Shown piece after piece: positions 1 through 9,470 of a DNA stretch of 64,000 bases. A program made the position numbers and the translations under genes. The stretch comes from Phymatolithon calcareum (taxonomy: Eukaryota; Rhodophyta; Florideophyceae; Hapalidiales), in contig OZ345365.1 in NCBI GenBank assembly GCA_977006965.1, positions 620,001 to 684,000 of the forward strand. Reading direction: 5' to 3'. The notes beneath the pieces were generated by a model, which ran no database searches, was not told the origin of the DNA, and saw only the letters and a list, made by a program, of their open reading frames with translations. Position 1 is the first letter of the stretch. Every line of letters starts with the position of its first letter.

Positions 1-500
1 CTACGAAGGACACAACGTCAATACTAGTCCGATTAAATGACGCAAGAACCGCCAAGTACGCCACTGTCCTCAAGAATCGAATTCTACGTGTGCAGTTCTT
101 TCCGTTCGCCGCGACTACTAACGCTGTTCTCAGCCCCAGTGCGGACGATCTGATCGATAAACCTGCAAGGCAGAGAGCATCCACTAGCGCGTTACCCGAA
201 GGTGTGCTTAGAGAAATATTTCTTTCTCAAATTACGTGCGCCATACACGAATACGTGAGCCTGGCAATCAATGCACGGAGACCTAGAACCGAACGTCCAG
301 AGGCCTGGCCTCCGGACCCCGGTGGCTGATACTTAGGACCATTCAAGTGTCATACCTTCTAGCGGATGAAAAAAGTACAGTACTGTTAGAATGTGCCATG
401 TCTGGCCATTGCCGCTCGTATCGGTCATACTCGCTTCCACTCGCATCCGCCATAATCTCACTCCGATATATACTGCTTTCATCTCCACATCTCATTTCTC
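1..500. other. No recognisable feature
   Basis: I see no convincing gene or repeat here. The short open frames start at non-ATG codons and resemble nothing I know. Confidence 0.4.
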
Positions 501-504
501 TCAA

Positions 505-715
505 GAAGAAGACCACAACCCGACATCTGCTCTCGACAAACACACCTCTTTGGAGAAAATCAGTACTAGGTGCATACTTTGGTGTCACAGCCGTGATTGA
601 GCTCGTCGTGCTCCAACGCATAGTCCAACTACGTGGGCTTAGAAAATCATCCAAAAGCGGCCCTATTACTCTTGAAGAGAGGCCTTGGGAGCTTTTAAAA
701 TAAGTCAACACATAT
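505..715 (+). pseudogene. LINE 3'-end fragment (N1-type C-terminus)
   Basis: The + strand encodes PLWRKSVLGAYF followed by VIELVVLQRI. This is closely similar to the C-terminal segment of LINE N1 (about 10366-10600, minus strand) and to the fragment at 24770-25066. The fragment ends in a shared 3' end, TTGGGAGCTTTTAAAATAAG, followed by a CAACA-rich stretch. It is a 5'-truncated non-LTR retrotransposon remnant with no coding capacity. Confidence 0.6.
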
Positions 716-1290
716 CCCCTCTCCACATACAACCCTGACACCGTCAACATCAATCGTTCTATCTACACAAACAGCTTCCTCAATCTACAACATCATTAAA
801 TGGGACCTGCACGACACCAAATTCACGTGCAGGGTGTCCGCTCTGGAATTCTTGCCCATATGCGCGAGCAAGGTCCACAACTCCTTAAGATGGAACGCGC
901 TGATCTCTCCCGCAGTTCAGGCATTACATTCTTACAGTACCCGCACTCTACTGTAACTCCAACGCTTCGGGACAGGTATCATACAGTGGTAAAAATGTAG
1001 TTAAAGGTGGATTGCGGTCCGGGGGCCTATCATAACAAGATTGTCCATCCACTTTACAGTACAGACAACTTGAACGCGTTTCTCGGCGATAGTGGGGTAT
1101 CATACTCGTACCCATTTTCGGTGACGGAAAGAATCAAAATGGTTCGAGCGATGAAGAGCAAATGGATTGAATATTATGTTGTGATGCGTACAGTGACCCC
1201 CTCAACCGCAGCGCACCCCTAAAAACATAAACGAAAAATAGGGGTCTTCATTTTTGGCGATTGCAGTAAGAAGTCTTACAGGTGCCCTTA
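716..1290. other. No recognisable feature
   Basis: Unassigned sequence between a LINE fragment and an unassigned open frame. No motif, RNA gene or repeat recognised. Confidence 0.35.
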
Positions 1291-2076
1291 AAATTTAGAT
1301 ATATTTTTTGGACGATTTTGGGTCGGGAAAGGAATCCGGTTGCAGTTCTGTAGTGATTCAGTTAAGGGGGATGCAGTTAGAGGGGGTAATGTATTATAAC
1401 CCACGCAGAACTTTACAGGAAGCCAAAATCCTTCTTGAAACAAATTAAAACAGTTTTCTCGGTCGTTAACAGTCATTTCAACAACCACTGCAACCTCAGC
1501 ACAGAGGCTGCGCAATTTAGCAACATCCTGTGAACAGTACTATGGCTACTGTGTAACATATTGCAGCAAAAAGACCTGTACCTCACGCTTGTTAACTGGA
1601 TAAGAAATGGGATACTAAATCACTTTGAGCGCAACGCCTTCGATTCCTCCTCCGATACGCTACCAGAGTTTCAGTTGGATCCATCTGTAGCAATCCCTGC
1701 AACTCTTTCCACATTTCCATGCACAGAACCTGTTCCGATCCGTCGCTTTCACCACACTATGTACGTCCAGCACGCACTGGAACAGATTGCATTGCAGTCC
1801 GTAAACTCGTTCAACTTTGGCCTATTCGGCACTGCCCTTCGAAAGACCCGTCCCGTAGAACGCATGTCCGGGTGTCTACCCGTAGTTGGGATTGATCTGC
1901 CTTTCGCATGTTCGATCGATAATTTTGATTGTGCGTTTGTTGTCGACTTTCTTGCCATCTCGGCGGCTGATATCCTGTATCAACAGATCGGTCTGGTTCC
2001 AGTAGCTGATCTTCATGGCATTAAAGTAGTTGTGGAAATCTATCCGAACGCAGGGCTAAAAATAGAAAGGGTGTGA
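1288..2076. other. Unassigned open region, possibly a decayed protein on the minus strand
   Basis: The + strand has a 171-codon open frame at 1561-2076, but it begins at TTG and resembles no family I recognise. The minus strand read from about 2060 down gives a longer protein-like stretch with only a few stops. It includes a cysteine cluster (CAWKCGKSCRDC) that looks like a zinc-binding C-terminus such as transposases carry. I therefore suspect a decayed transposase on the minus strand and assign no function. Confidence 0.15.
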
Positions 2077-2079
2077 AGC

Positions 2080-2828
2080 CAACGGGGGCGCCTGTAAACA
2101 ATCTCCGATGTGGAGGGTTAGAGAACAGGGTCCGCTGTCCTGGGCAACGGTGCAAGCGGCAGAGGGAGTTCCCTAAGGAGCTTTCCAGAAGCAAGGGGTT
2201 CCTCTAAGATGAATCTTGTCTATTACCATACCTCCCCAATGGGAGCTGTACACTGTCAATCCTCGTTAACTGGATTTTCGAATTTAGAAAATCCATGGTT
2301 TTCAGAATACAAAAGACATCCACGAATACTGTATCCCCACAAATTTATCTAACTTTTAAGATTCTTAGAATATTCGATATCTGAATATCGTCAATTCCTG
2401 AGCCACGGTGCGTGCATGAAATTTGTAAACATTGTTGAGTCAGTTTCAAGGAGCATATTCAACACGTGGGCGCATTGCTGAGACGCGAACAAGTTTGCTC
2501 AATTTCTAACATATACCTATAGGTTTTTGTGCTGAGCACCCAACATATCCTTCAATGTGACCGCCAAATTGCCGTACATAGGGCATATGTAAGCCATGTC
2601 GCCTGCATTTCCTGTTTTCGGCCGTACACGTGTAACTTTTGAGATATCATACAAATTCGAATCCAGAATATCCTTGGTATCTAGATATCAGACCTTTCCA
2701 CAGAGGACATCCATTTATCAAGGATTGACTGGAGCTAACTTAAACTCCAAGTTAGCCTAGATAGCATCTACGCAGATGCGTATCATAACGGATGGTGTAC
2801 TGTAGATAAGATATTAGTTGAAGTAATC
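2080..2828. other. No recognisable feature
   Basis: AT-rich unassigned sequence with no long open frame or repeat that I can identify. Confidence 0.35.
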
Positions 2829-2829
2829 A

Positions 2830-2934
2830 TCAAAATGGACCCCCCATGGAAAACCCGTGGTATTTCGAAGTATCATACAAATTTTGTAGGATTCTTCGAA
2901 ATACCATGGGTTTTTCATGGGGGGTCCCTTTTGA
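2830..2934. repeat. 105-bp near-perfect palindrome (MITE-like hairpin)
   Basis: Left arm: TCAAAATGGACCCCCCATG, continuing into TGGTATTTCGAAG. The right arm is its inverse, ending GGGGGGTCCCTTTTGA. The two halves are complementary almost to the centre (about 2882) with a few mismatches, so it can extrude as a cruciform or fold as RNA. There is no coding capacity and no obvious TA target duplication. It is probably a miniature inverted-repeat element. Confidence 0.75.
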
Positions 2935-3250
2935 CCAATGGGAGCGCACCGACCAATGATCTGGCCGCTTATGGCGGGCGGTGTGCTTTAAGAAATGTGT
3001 GATAATAATGAAGTGCACCACCTTGATTGTTTTATTGCCTCTGGCTTGATACCTTGACAGGTTGTTTACATTGAACCAATGTTCATTTACCAACTTAGGC
3101 TATAATCGTTGTTCTCATGTCATGTGCATTTGTGCGAATGTTTGGGCACTGTACTGCTTCTACATACCGATTATACAAAACCTGTTTCTCTGTGCCTGCA
3201 TATATCAATTCAGATGCGGTAGTATAGATTGTTCGCGATCGATCATTATT
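2935..3250. other. No recognisable feature
   Basis: Short unassigned stretch between the palindrome and a LINE relic. Confidence 0.3.
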
Positions 3251-3655
3251 CAGGTATTCCGTGCCGTGGCGCGTCCAAAGTTTAACACCATCCCTCGGAA
3301 GACCATGAATGATGAGTATGGAGCTTTTAAAGATGCTGGCCGTGATGTCGAAAAGGACGATAGCCGAAGAAGCAAGAGAGCGCTCACTGTGGGTGATACA
3401 ATGGATTAAGGACCGTCGCTGGGGATGGCTAGGATATGTTCTACGCATGGATGAGAACAGGCTCGTCCGCAGGATACTGCTACAATGCATACCCAGAACA
3501 TATGCTTCTCTCCTTGGCGATATCCCAAACCAAGGTATCGAATCGTCCATAAAAGACGCTTCCGACCACAGCAAGTGGAGTCGCATGAAGCCTTCTAGAC
3601 GTGCTAGCCTCTTAGGGGAATAAAGCAATCATCATCATCATGGAGCTTTTATAAT
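3250..3655 (+). pseudogene. LINE reverse-transcriptase C-terminal relic with ATC-repeat tail
   Basis: The + strand encodes RRWGWLGYVLRMDENRLVRR, the arginine/tryptophan-rich block (R-W-G-H-V-L-R type) that follows the RT domain in RTE/CR1-like endonuclease-RT proteins. A final SKWSRMKPSRR segment follows. The frame stops at about 3623 and is followed at once by AATCATCATCATCATGG, a short ATC microsatellite of the kind that ends some LINEs. All upstream RT motifs are missing, so this is a 5'-truncated copy. Confidence 0.6.
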
Positions 3656-3914
3656 TTCACGAGAGAAGAGTAGACAGCATCTTGTAAAAGAAATTCAGTA
3701 AAGACAAAAACGCGGATTCAAGATCGTCATTTCCTTCTAGCACAAAATCATTCATTCAATAAAAAAACTCATTTATTTAAGCAATCGAAATTGGTTCCAA
3801 GTGCTAACGAACATATCCTTATCCCATGTCTGGACCAGACTATATATTGTATGGAGTACGAAAGCGTAAGTATTTATAGAATTAGGAATCAATCGCTAAG
3901 ATTCTAAGTTTGAC
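3656..3914. other. No recognisable feature
   Basis: AT-rich unassigned sequence between a LINE tail and the left arm of the inverted duplication. Confidence 0.3.
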
Positions 3915-4059
3915 CTTTTCGAACAGCCTGTGGGTGCTCCAAGAATCTTCCCTGAAGACTCAAACTTCCACGCACTAAGAAACTGCTGGTTATTTGCGGA
4001 AACCCTTGAGTCTTTCACTCGGATCTCAGCTTCGTTTTGCGACATCAAGCGTAGAAATC

Positions 4060-4065
4060 TTTATT
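4060..4065 (-). terminator. Polyadenylation signal of the left crystallin-type gene
   Basis: TTTATT on the + strand is AATAAA on the minus strand, about 155 bp past the stop codon of the 4218-4517 gene. The equivalent position in the right arm has AGTAAA. Confidence 0.5.
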
Positions 4066-4217
4066 GGAATAAACACAACAAGCAATGTATGCAGACAGCT
4101 AGTCTTATAGCTTCGGATGGACCTTCAAGAAGCAGAAACATGATGAAATCATCCCCTTTCACAACTGCCAAGTTGTGATATCGGTGCCATCGCCTGAACA
4201 GGAGCATTGTATCGCCT

Positions 4218-4517
4218 TTACCTGCAGGACGAGTAAATGTCATTCGCATCCGCGCCGAATTCTGAATATCTCCCAGGTTTGAACGTCAAGGACTTGCCTT
4301 TAAAGTTAGGGTGCTCATAACAAGTCCAGTCGGAGTCCTTGACAACAGCAGAGGAAGCTATATTGTCGAAGCCAAATTGGTTCAGATCCGCCACTGCGGT
4401 AGTGAGAACAACTTGGCGGCCTTGGAAGTTGGAGTGCTCATAGAGCTCCATAACTTTGCCTTGGGCAAGAACCGGAAGAATGCAGGCTAGAAGAAGCAGG
4501 ATCTTGATGAAAGCCAT
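4218..4517 (-). CDS. Secreted beta/gamma-crystallin-type protein (left copy)
   Basis: The 99-residue product starts with a hydrophobic signal peptide (about residues 1-19, LLLLACILPVLA core, cleavage near AQ-G). One Greek-key pair follows: motif A has YEHSNFQG and motif B has YEHPNFKG, the Y-x-x-x-x-F-x-G pattern of beta/gamma-crystallins. Each motif ends in a calcium-clamp signature of the N/D-N/D-x-x-S-S type (DNIASS and NDIYSS). The expected product is therefore a small calcium-binding extracellular or vacuolar domain protein; its role is unknown. The ATG sits in the context CATTTCATCATGG, shared with the right-arm paralogue, and the gene is intact. A TATA box lies upstream and AATAAA downstream. 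Confidence 0.85.
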   Translation of the reverse strand: MAFIKILLLLACILPVLAQGKVMELYEHSNFQGRQVVLTTAVADLNQFGFDNIASSAVVKDSDWTCYEHPNFKGKSLTFKPGRYSEFGADANDIYSSCR

Positions 4518-4617
4518 GATGAAATGCTTTTGGTGGGATAAACACTGTATGTGCTTCTGAGACCTGTGTTGGCAGATGTTGTGCCTGAGATAGAGGAAGT
4601 TTTCAGGTCCGTTTGTT

Positions 4618-4627
4618 GCTTATATAG
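4618..4627 (-). promoter_or_regulatory. TATA box of the left crystallin-type gene
   Basis: TATATAAGC on the minus strand, about 105 bp upstream of the ATG. The sequence from here to the ATG (CAACAAACGGACCTGAAAAC and onward) is strongly conserved with the right-arm gene, so the 5' leader is under constraint or recently duplicated. Confidence 0.7.
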
Positions 4628-4734
4628 AATTTGGCTCGGAAATTGAAAGTATTCTATTCTTCTGAATAGATCAATGCAAGTTTGGTGAGCGCTTTGCTCT
4701 GTAGAAATTGAGCCAGCGACTTCCACTAGGGCGT

Positions 4735-4895
4735 GTTCGCCTCTAACAACGTCTCCAAAGCAGAATAGAACTTGTGGGCAGAGTTTCAAATGATGGCAAA
4801 ATACTGAGACTGCCGACCTTCAGCCACATTCCGCTCGTGACACAGTTAAACTGGATGAGATTGCATTAGATATCAACCAACCACACATGATATAT
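4735..4895. repeat. Direct repeat copy 1 inside the left arm
   Basis: This block is repeated at 5535-5695 in the same orientation. Landmarks are CTCCAAAGCAG, AGAACTTGTG, GACACAGTTAAAC and ATATCAACCAACCACACAT. An inverted relative lies at about 8165-8330 in the right arm. Confidence 0.65.
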
Positions 4896-4899
4896 TTTG

Positions 4900-5340
4900 A
4901 GAAGGTACCATGTGTCCCAACGTGAGGAAACTTGGCGCCTTTCTAAGAGTGTAGTCTACTAGCCTCCACATTTTTCGTTTTCCTTATTTAGAATTGCATA
5001 AAATCATGTCAGGGGCTCGAGCCACGTCATTCTCTTCGGCAGTGGTCCATGTAGGCTTCTGCAAAATACTGTTGAGTGTTCCACATGCTCCTTGCGTGGC
5101 CATTTCTTCAATCGACTTCAGTGGGTTTCTCGAGAAGTGACCTACAAACCATCTGGTGCAAAGAATTCTGTGTTCGCTCTCATTCATCCTCATTGCCTGG
5201 TGCTGTAGACCCTTCTTGAAAAAAGTTATTTTTCAGGCAGGCGATCTTCTTGTTTCTCCCAGACTCGTCGGAGACAGGGTCCATATTTACCTTGTCGCGT
5301 TTTGCAGACGATCTCCGACAACCTCACACACTAAATGTTA
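4900..5340 (-). pseudogene. LINE C-terminal relic (left-arm copy)
   Basis: The minus strand encodes RWFVGHFSRNPLKS, then a short spacer, then NDVARAPDMILCNSK. The parallel fragment at 23390-24180 carries RWLVGHF joined to a recognisable LINE RT C-terminus, so I read this as the C-terminal 'RW-x-G-x-(L/F)' plus Cys/His segment of a non-LTR retrotransposon. The expected cysteine-rich knuckle is largely lost. It belongs to the inverted duplication and is mirrored at 7750-8130. Confidence 0.5.
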
Positions 5341-5950
5341 GTGCACAGTGAACATTTCACCGGAAACCAAGAAAAACAAGTTTCCAGCTGTTGTTGCTTT
5401 TTACAGATAGTCAACATACACGTATCATTCGCAAATATCCCGGCGGGGGGAGTGGGACGATACTCTTATCATAGCGGTACTGTCTACTTCTCAAGTAAAC
5501 GAAATCTCTCTCCCTGTTGTTGATTCTAACATCGTCTCCAAAGCAGCTTAGAACTTGTGCACAGAGTTCGAAATGATAGCGAAATAATAAGACTGGTAGA
5601 ATTCAACTGTCGACCCTCACCCACATCCCGCTTGGTGACACAGTTAAACAAGACGAGGTTGCATCAGATATCAACCAACCACACATCATACATCTAACTT
5701 GTCGCGTTGTGTATACTATTTCCGACACCCTCACACACTTAATGTTAATGCGCGGAGGTCAATTCACCGGAAATGAAGAAATCAAGTTTCCAGCTGTTGT
5801 TGATTCCAGTCAAAGATTATTCCTTGAGAACATACAACAATATGCCTTAAAAATGCTGTTACGAGATTTCGCGAGCAACGTTACGTTGCACGGACAGGAA
5901 GCACGACTGCTTCAAAATAATAAAGTTGCATTATGGAAGAACTGGTAGAT
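5340..5950 (+). pseudogene. Unassigned repeated segment (KFPAVVDSSQR family)
   Basis: The + strand at 5740-5948 encodes a short frame with FTGNEEIKFPAVVDSSQR and IQQYALKMLLRD. A partial copy lies just upstream (about 5340-5400) and a mirrored copy lies in the right arm (minus strand, 7500-7695). I do not recognise the family. Conservation across copies could reflect a repeated element rather than a gene. A second direct-repeat copy (5535-5695) sits between the two partial copies. Confidence 0.35.
5535..5695. repeat. Direct repeat copy 2 inside the left arm
   Basis: Same orientation as 4735-4895, with the landmarks in the same order and moderate divergence. The intervening about 640 bp holds LINE debris, so the duplication is local to this arm. 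Confidence 0.6.
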
Positions 5951-6235
5951 GCCAAGTAAGGAAGAAGAGGTAATTGACATTCTGGCGAAAGCCAATAACA
6001 GCCTCAATGAAGAATTATAGAGAATGGAAGGCTTCGCTGGTACAACGCGTTGGACAAGGGCAGAGTTAATTTTAGTTTGATCTACTCAGTTCCATTCCTC
6101 GAACATCTGAGAAAGAGATATGCGAGCTGATAGTTCTGGATCACTCACAAATCATGTAAAATTCCTGTTGTAATGCAGTCGAATGTTCTTCGATTGGGCA
6201 AGGGACAGACATGCATTGAATGGTAGAAATATTTC

Positions 6236-7197
6236 CAGTGCTAGGAATGAACATCAACATTTAAGAGTTGATTGTCAGCTTGATTTTCACGATATCAACA
6301 AACATCAGAACTTTCCTCATGTATCAAGAAGTGTACTGTTCCCAGATTCCCCATTGTGGCCACGTGTCGATCGTGAATTGTCAATAAGTAAGAGAGCACC
6401 GATAAACGAATGTTTTCCAACCAGGAAAATGATAAATTGAGAAACGGTGAAAACCGCAATGTCCTATAGAATGCCTGCACTTGTAACCGCGGTACGCGTT
6501 ATACAGTAGAATTGCACAAGTGCAGGCATTCTATTGGACACCTTGGAGTTCCCTTTTATCATTTTCCACGGTTTGGGAACATATGTTTCCAAACCGGGAA
6601 TATTCGTTCATTGGCACTTTAGTCTTGCTTTTACTTGTTTCAATATGACCAGCCAGATTTTACATTGCTGGTAGTTAATATTCAGTGATATACAGGTATC
6701 CAGGAAAATGAAAATAGCAGCATGCTATCATATCATTGATATAATATCAATGTATGGGGCAAAATATCAACAGTATATCAGGGCTCACATTCTCATTGAT
6801 GTTCATTCCTATCCAGAGCCCCTGCTTCTCCTGCGCCATGTTTTTTATTCGAGATTTACATGAACATAGGTGTTGGAGTAGCTTACATTTACGATGCCCG
6901 GCATCCAGAATTCCCGCTAAAAGTAGGACATGTCTCACTCTTGTTCTAGTAAGTGGGCACCTTTGCTCTGCTCCTGTCAAATAAAGCAGCAGCGTACAGT
7001 GGATCGGAGTTTCCGCAGTTGCGGTTTCGATTGGTTGCTTTCTGCAATGCAATAGTTTTGTTAGAAATTTCTGTCCACTATATTTTGACATTCATTCGCA
7101 AAAAATGTATGCTCTTGCATGCACAAGAAGGAATACCAGAACTGCCACTGTCATGCAAATCTCCAACAGAAAACACTGGCAGTAAAGAATACAGAGG
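6236..7197. other. Spacer of the inverted duplication
   Basis: Here the two arms stop matching. The spacer holds a hairpin element (6391-6625) and otherwise unassigned AT-rich sequence. The open frames seen are short and do not look like proteins. Confidence 0.5.
6391..6625. repeat. MITE-like long hairpin in the spacer
   Basis: TAGAATGCCTGCACTTGT (about 6466-6483) is inversely matched by ACAAGTGCAGGCATTCTA (about 6516-6533). The outer portions also pair imperfectly: ATCATTTTCC-type sequence, then ACCGATAAACGAAT against ATTCGTTCATTGGCAC at the right edge. The result is a roughly 235-bp imperfect inverted repeat with no coding capacity. Confidence 0.6.
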
Positions 7198-7379
7198 CTT
7201 CGCTATTTTTACTATTCAATGCGTGCCTGTCGTTGGCCTTTGCGAACGAAGGTCATTCGCCTGCAATACAACAGGAATGTTATGTGATTTGTAGCAAATC
7301 CAGGACTATCAGCTCGTATATCTCTTTCTTAAGTGTTCGAGGAATGGAACTGAGTAGATCAAACTATAATTAACTCTCC

Positions 7380-7695
7380 TCTTGTCCAACGCGTTCTACG
7401 AGCGAAGCCTTCCGTTCTCTATATTTCTTCATTGAGGCTGTTATTGGCTTTCGCCAGAATGTCAATTGCCTTCTCTTCCTTAATATTTGATATCTACTAG
7501 TTCTTCCATAGCGCAACTTTATTATTTTGGAGCAGCCGTGCTTCCTGTTTCTGGAACGCAATGTCGCACGGGAATCTCGTAACAGTATTTTTAAGGCATA
7601 CTGTTGGATGTTTTTAAGGCGTACTCTTTGACTGGAATCAACAACAGCTGGAAACTTGTTTTCTTGATTTCCGGTGAAATGTTCACTGTGCATTA
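7380..7695 (-). pseudogene. Unassigned repeated segment (right-arm KFPAVVDSSQR copy)
   Basis: Minus-strand counterpart of 5764-5950 and the following 100 bp. It encodes FTGNQENKFPAVVDSSQR and IQQYALKILLRD and continues open for longer than the left copy. The family is unrecognised. Confidence 0.35.
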
Positions 7696-7749
7696 ACATC
7701 AAGGTCGTCGGAAATCGTCCACAGTGCGACAAGTTAAATATAGACCCTG

Positions 7750-8130
7750 CCTCCGACGAGTCTGGGAGAATCAAAAAGAACTCCGGGCCAGAAAAACAAC
7801 GTTTTCCAGAACGGTCCACAGCACCAGGCAATGAGAATGAATGAGAGTGGACGCAGAGTTCTTTGCGCCAGATGGTTTGCAGGTCACTTCTAGAGAAACC
7901 CACCGAAGTCGATTGAAGATATGGCCATTCATGTAGCATCGGCATGTGGAACACTCAAAAGTATTTTAAAGAAGCCCACGTGGACCACAGTCGAAGAGAG
8001 TGACGTGGCTCGAGCCATTGACGTGATTGTATGCGATTTTGAAAAAGGGACGCGAAGCATCTCGAGGCTAGTAGAATGTACGCTAAGGTGCCGACTCCAG
8101 AAGTTGGGACAAATAGTGCCTTCTCAATAA
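7750..8130 (+). pseudogene. LINE C-terminal relic (right-arm copy)
   Basis: Mirror of 4900-5340. The + strand encodes a RWFAGHF-type block (about 7870-7890). It continues with ACGTLKSILKKPTWTTVEES and DVARAIDVIVCDFEKG. Broken frames show that it is dead. Confidence 0.5.
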
Positions 8131-8164
8131 ATCCACTTAATTACGACAAGTTAAACAATATGTA

Positions 8165-8740
8165 CTGTATAATGTGTGGTTGCTTGATATCTGATGCAAT
8201 CTCATCCAGTTTAACTGTGTTTGAAGCGAGATGTGGATGAAGGTTGGCAGTCTCAGTATTTCTCCATAATTTCGAGCTCTGCCAAGAAGTTCTAGGCTGC
8301 TTTGGAGACGCTTTTAGGGGAGAACACGCCCAAATGAAAATCTCTGGCTCAATTTCTACAGAGCAAAGCGCACACCAAACTTTCTGTGATGCATGGACAT
8401 ATCATTCCGAGTGACTTCTCTCACATACACAAATATTTACACTGTTTTCCAATTAAAAGTGGTTTCAGAAGAATTATCAATTTGTAATGTCGGGGCCAGA
8501 TTCTTTCTTTCTTTCTTTTATTGCGGGATTTATCAGAGCTGGTAAACAACTCCACATCCTTACGGCTCCAGTAGACTTAACAGATACGAGTGGTACTTGA
8601 TGTCACAACAGCTGCCCAAGCTGCACAATGTGCAGACCTTGGGGAAGCTTAACATCTATATCGCTACATAGCCAATCTTCAGTCGCCGTCCTTCAAAGGG
8701 ATGCCCCGGGTTGGAAACCATTTAGGACGCTCACGGTAGC
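8165..8740. other. Upstream flank of the right crystallin-type gene
   Basis: The first part (about 8165-8330) is an inverted relative of the left-arm direct repeats. A short TTTC microsatellite lies at about 8504-8519. The remaining 220 bp before the TATA box is unassigned. Confidence 0.5.
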
Positions 8741-8748
8741 TATATAAG
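8741..8748 (+). promoter_or_regulatory. TATA box of the right crystallin-type gene
   Basis: TATATAAG, 102 bp before the ATG at 8850, in the same position relative to the gene as in the left arm. Confidence 0.7.
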
Positions 8749-8849
8749 CAACAAGCGGACCTGAAGACATCCGCAATCCCAGGCACAACATCGCCCAACA
8801 CAGGTCTCAGATTCCCACGCAGTGTTTATCACACCAAAAGCATTTCATC

Positions 8850-9158
8850 ATGGCTTTCATCAAGATTCTTTTTCTTCTTGCTTGTATTCTTCCAGTCCTT
8901 GCCCAAGGCAAGGTCATTGAACTCTATGAGCACGCCAACTTCAAAGGCTGTCGAGTTGTTCTCACTACCCCGGTGGAGTCTCTGAGCCAATTTGGTTTCG
9001 ACGACATAGCTTCCTCGGTTATTGTCAAGGACGGCGACTGGCATTGTTGGGAGCACCCTAGCTTCCGAGGAGAGAAAAGCTTTGTGTTCTTAAACAATTA
9101 TGGGGCGTATCCAAAACTCCCTGGTTATATTAATGACGTTATCTCGTCCTGCAAGTAA
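8850..9158 (+). CDS. Secreted beta/gamma-crystallin-type protein (right copy)
   Basis: This 102-residue paralogue of the 4218-4517 product has the same signal peptide (about residues 1-19). It carries two Greek-key motifs (YEHANFKG and WEHPSFRG) and two calcium-clamp signatures (DDIASS and a degenerate NDVISS). The second half is longer by three residues and diverges most (FVFLNNYGAYPKLPG region). One extra cysteine (KGCRVV) is absent from the left copy, so disulphide pairing may differ. The ATG context, 5' leader and TATA box are conserved between copies. The frame is intact, so it is probably a functional gene. A small calcium-binding secreted protein is inferred; the biological role is unknown. 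Confidence 0.85.
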   Translation: MAFIKILFLLACILPVLAQGKVIELYEHANFKGCRVVLTTPVESLSQFGFDDIASSVIVKDGDWHCWEHPSFRGEKSFVFLNNYGAYPKLPGYINDVISSCK

Positions 9159-9312
9159 AGTCGATGCAATGCTCATGTTCAGGCGAAGGCGCATCGATAT
9201 TACAAGTTGCCACTTGTGAAAGGGGATGCCTTTATCATTTTTCTGCTTCGTGAAGGCCCGTCAGAAGTTAGATGTCTAGTCGTGCAGGTATATTGCTTGT
9301 TGTGTTTATTCC

Positions 9313-9318
9313 AGTAAA
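9313..9318 (+). terminator. Variant polyadenylation signal of the right crystallin-type gene
   Basis: AGTAAA about 155 bp after the stop, aligned with the left gene's AATAAA in the conserved 3' flank. Confidence 0.4.
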
Positions 9319-9470
9319 GATTGCTTCGCTTGATGTCGTAAAGCAAATCTGTCATCCGATTGGTAAACTCGGGAGTTACCGCCAGCAACCTGTTTCTTAG
9401 TGAGTGGAAGTGTGAGCCATTTTGAAAGGGGATTCTTAGAGCACCCACAGGCTGCTTCGAAATGCCAAAC

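Larger units (their letters stand above)
3915..6235. repeat. Left arm of a large inverted duplication
   Basis: This arm is the imperfect inverse of 7198-9470. Matching blocks appear in mirrored order: the crystallin 3' flank (about 3940-4170 against 9200-9450), the crystallin gene (4218-4517 against 8850-9158), the LINE C-terminal relic (about 4960-5230 against 7810-8130), a KFPAVVDSSQR-encoding segment (5764-5950 against 7500-7695), and the inner block starting TAGTTTGATCTACTCAGTTC (about 6073-6200 against 7255-7370). Divergence and indels show that it is old. Confidence 0.75.
7198..9470. repeat. Right arm of the large inverted duplication
   Basis: Inverse of 3915-6235 with the same block order (crystallin gene and flanks, LINE relic, KFPAVVDSSQR segment, inner block). 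Both arms keep an intact crystallin-type gene while the rest has decayed, which suggests selection on the genes. Confidence 0.75.

Noticed and set aside
3930-4178. 82-codon frames antisense to both crystallin 3' flanks (also 9200-9448) with similar translations
   Set aside because: Both start at non-ATG codons and lie in the conserved 3' untranslated flanks with polyadenylation signals on the other strand; similarity is explained by the duplication.
8504-8519. TTTC microsatellite as a regulatory element of the right crystallin gene
   Set aside because: Short, absent from the left-arm promoter, and more than 200 bp from the TATA box.
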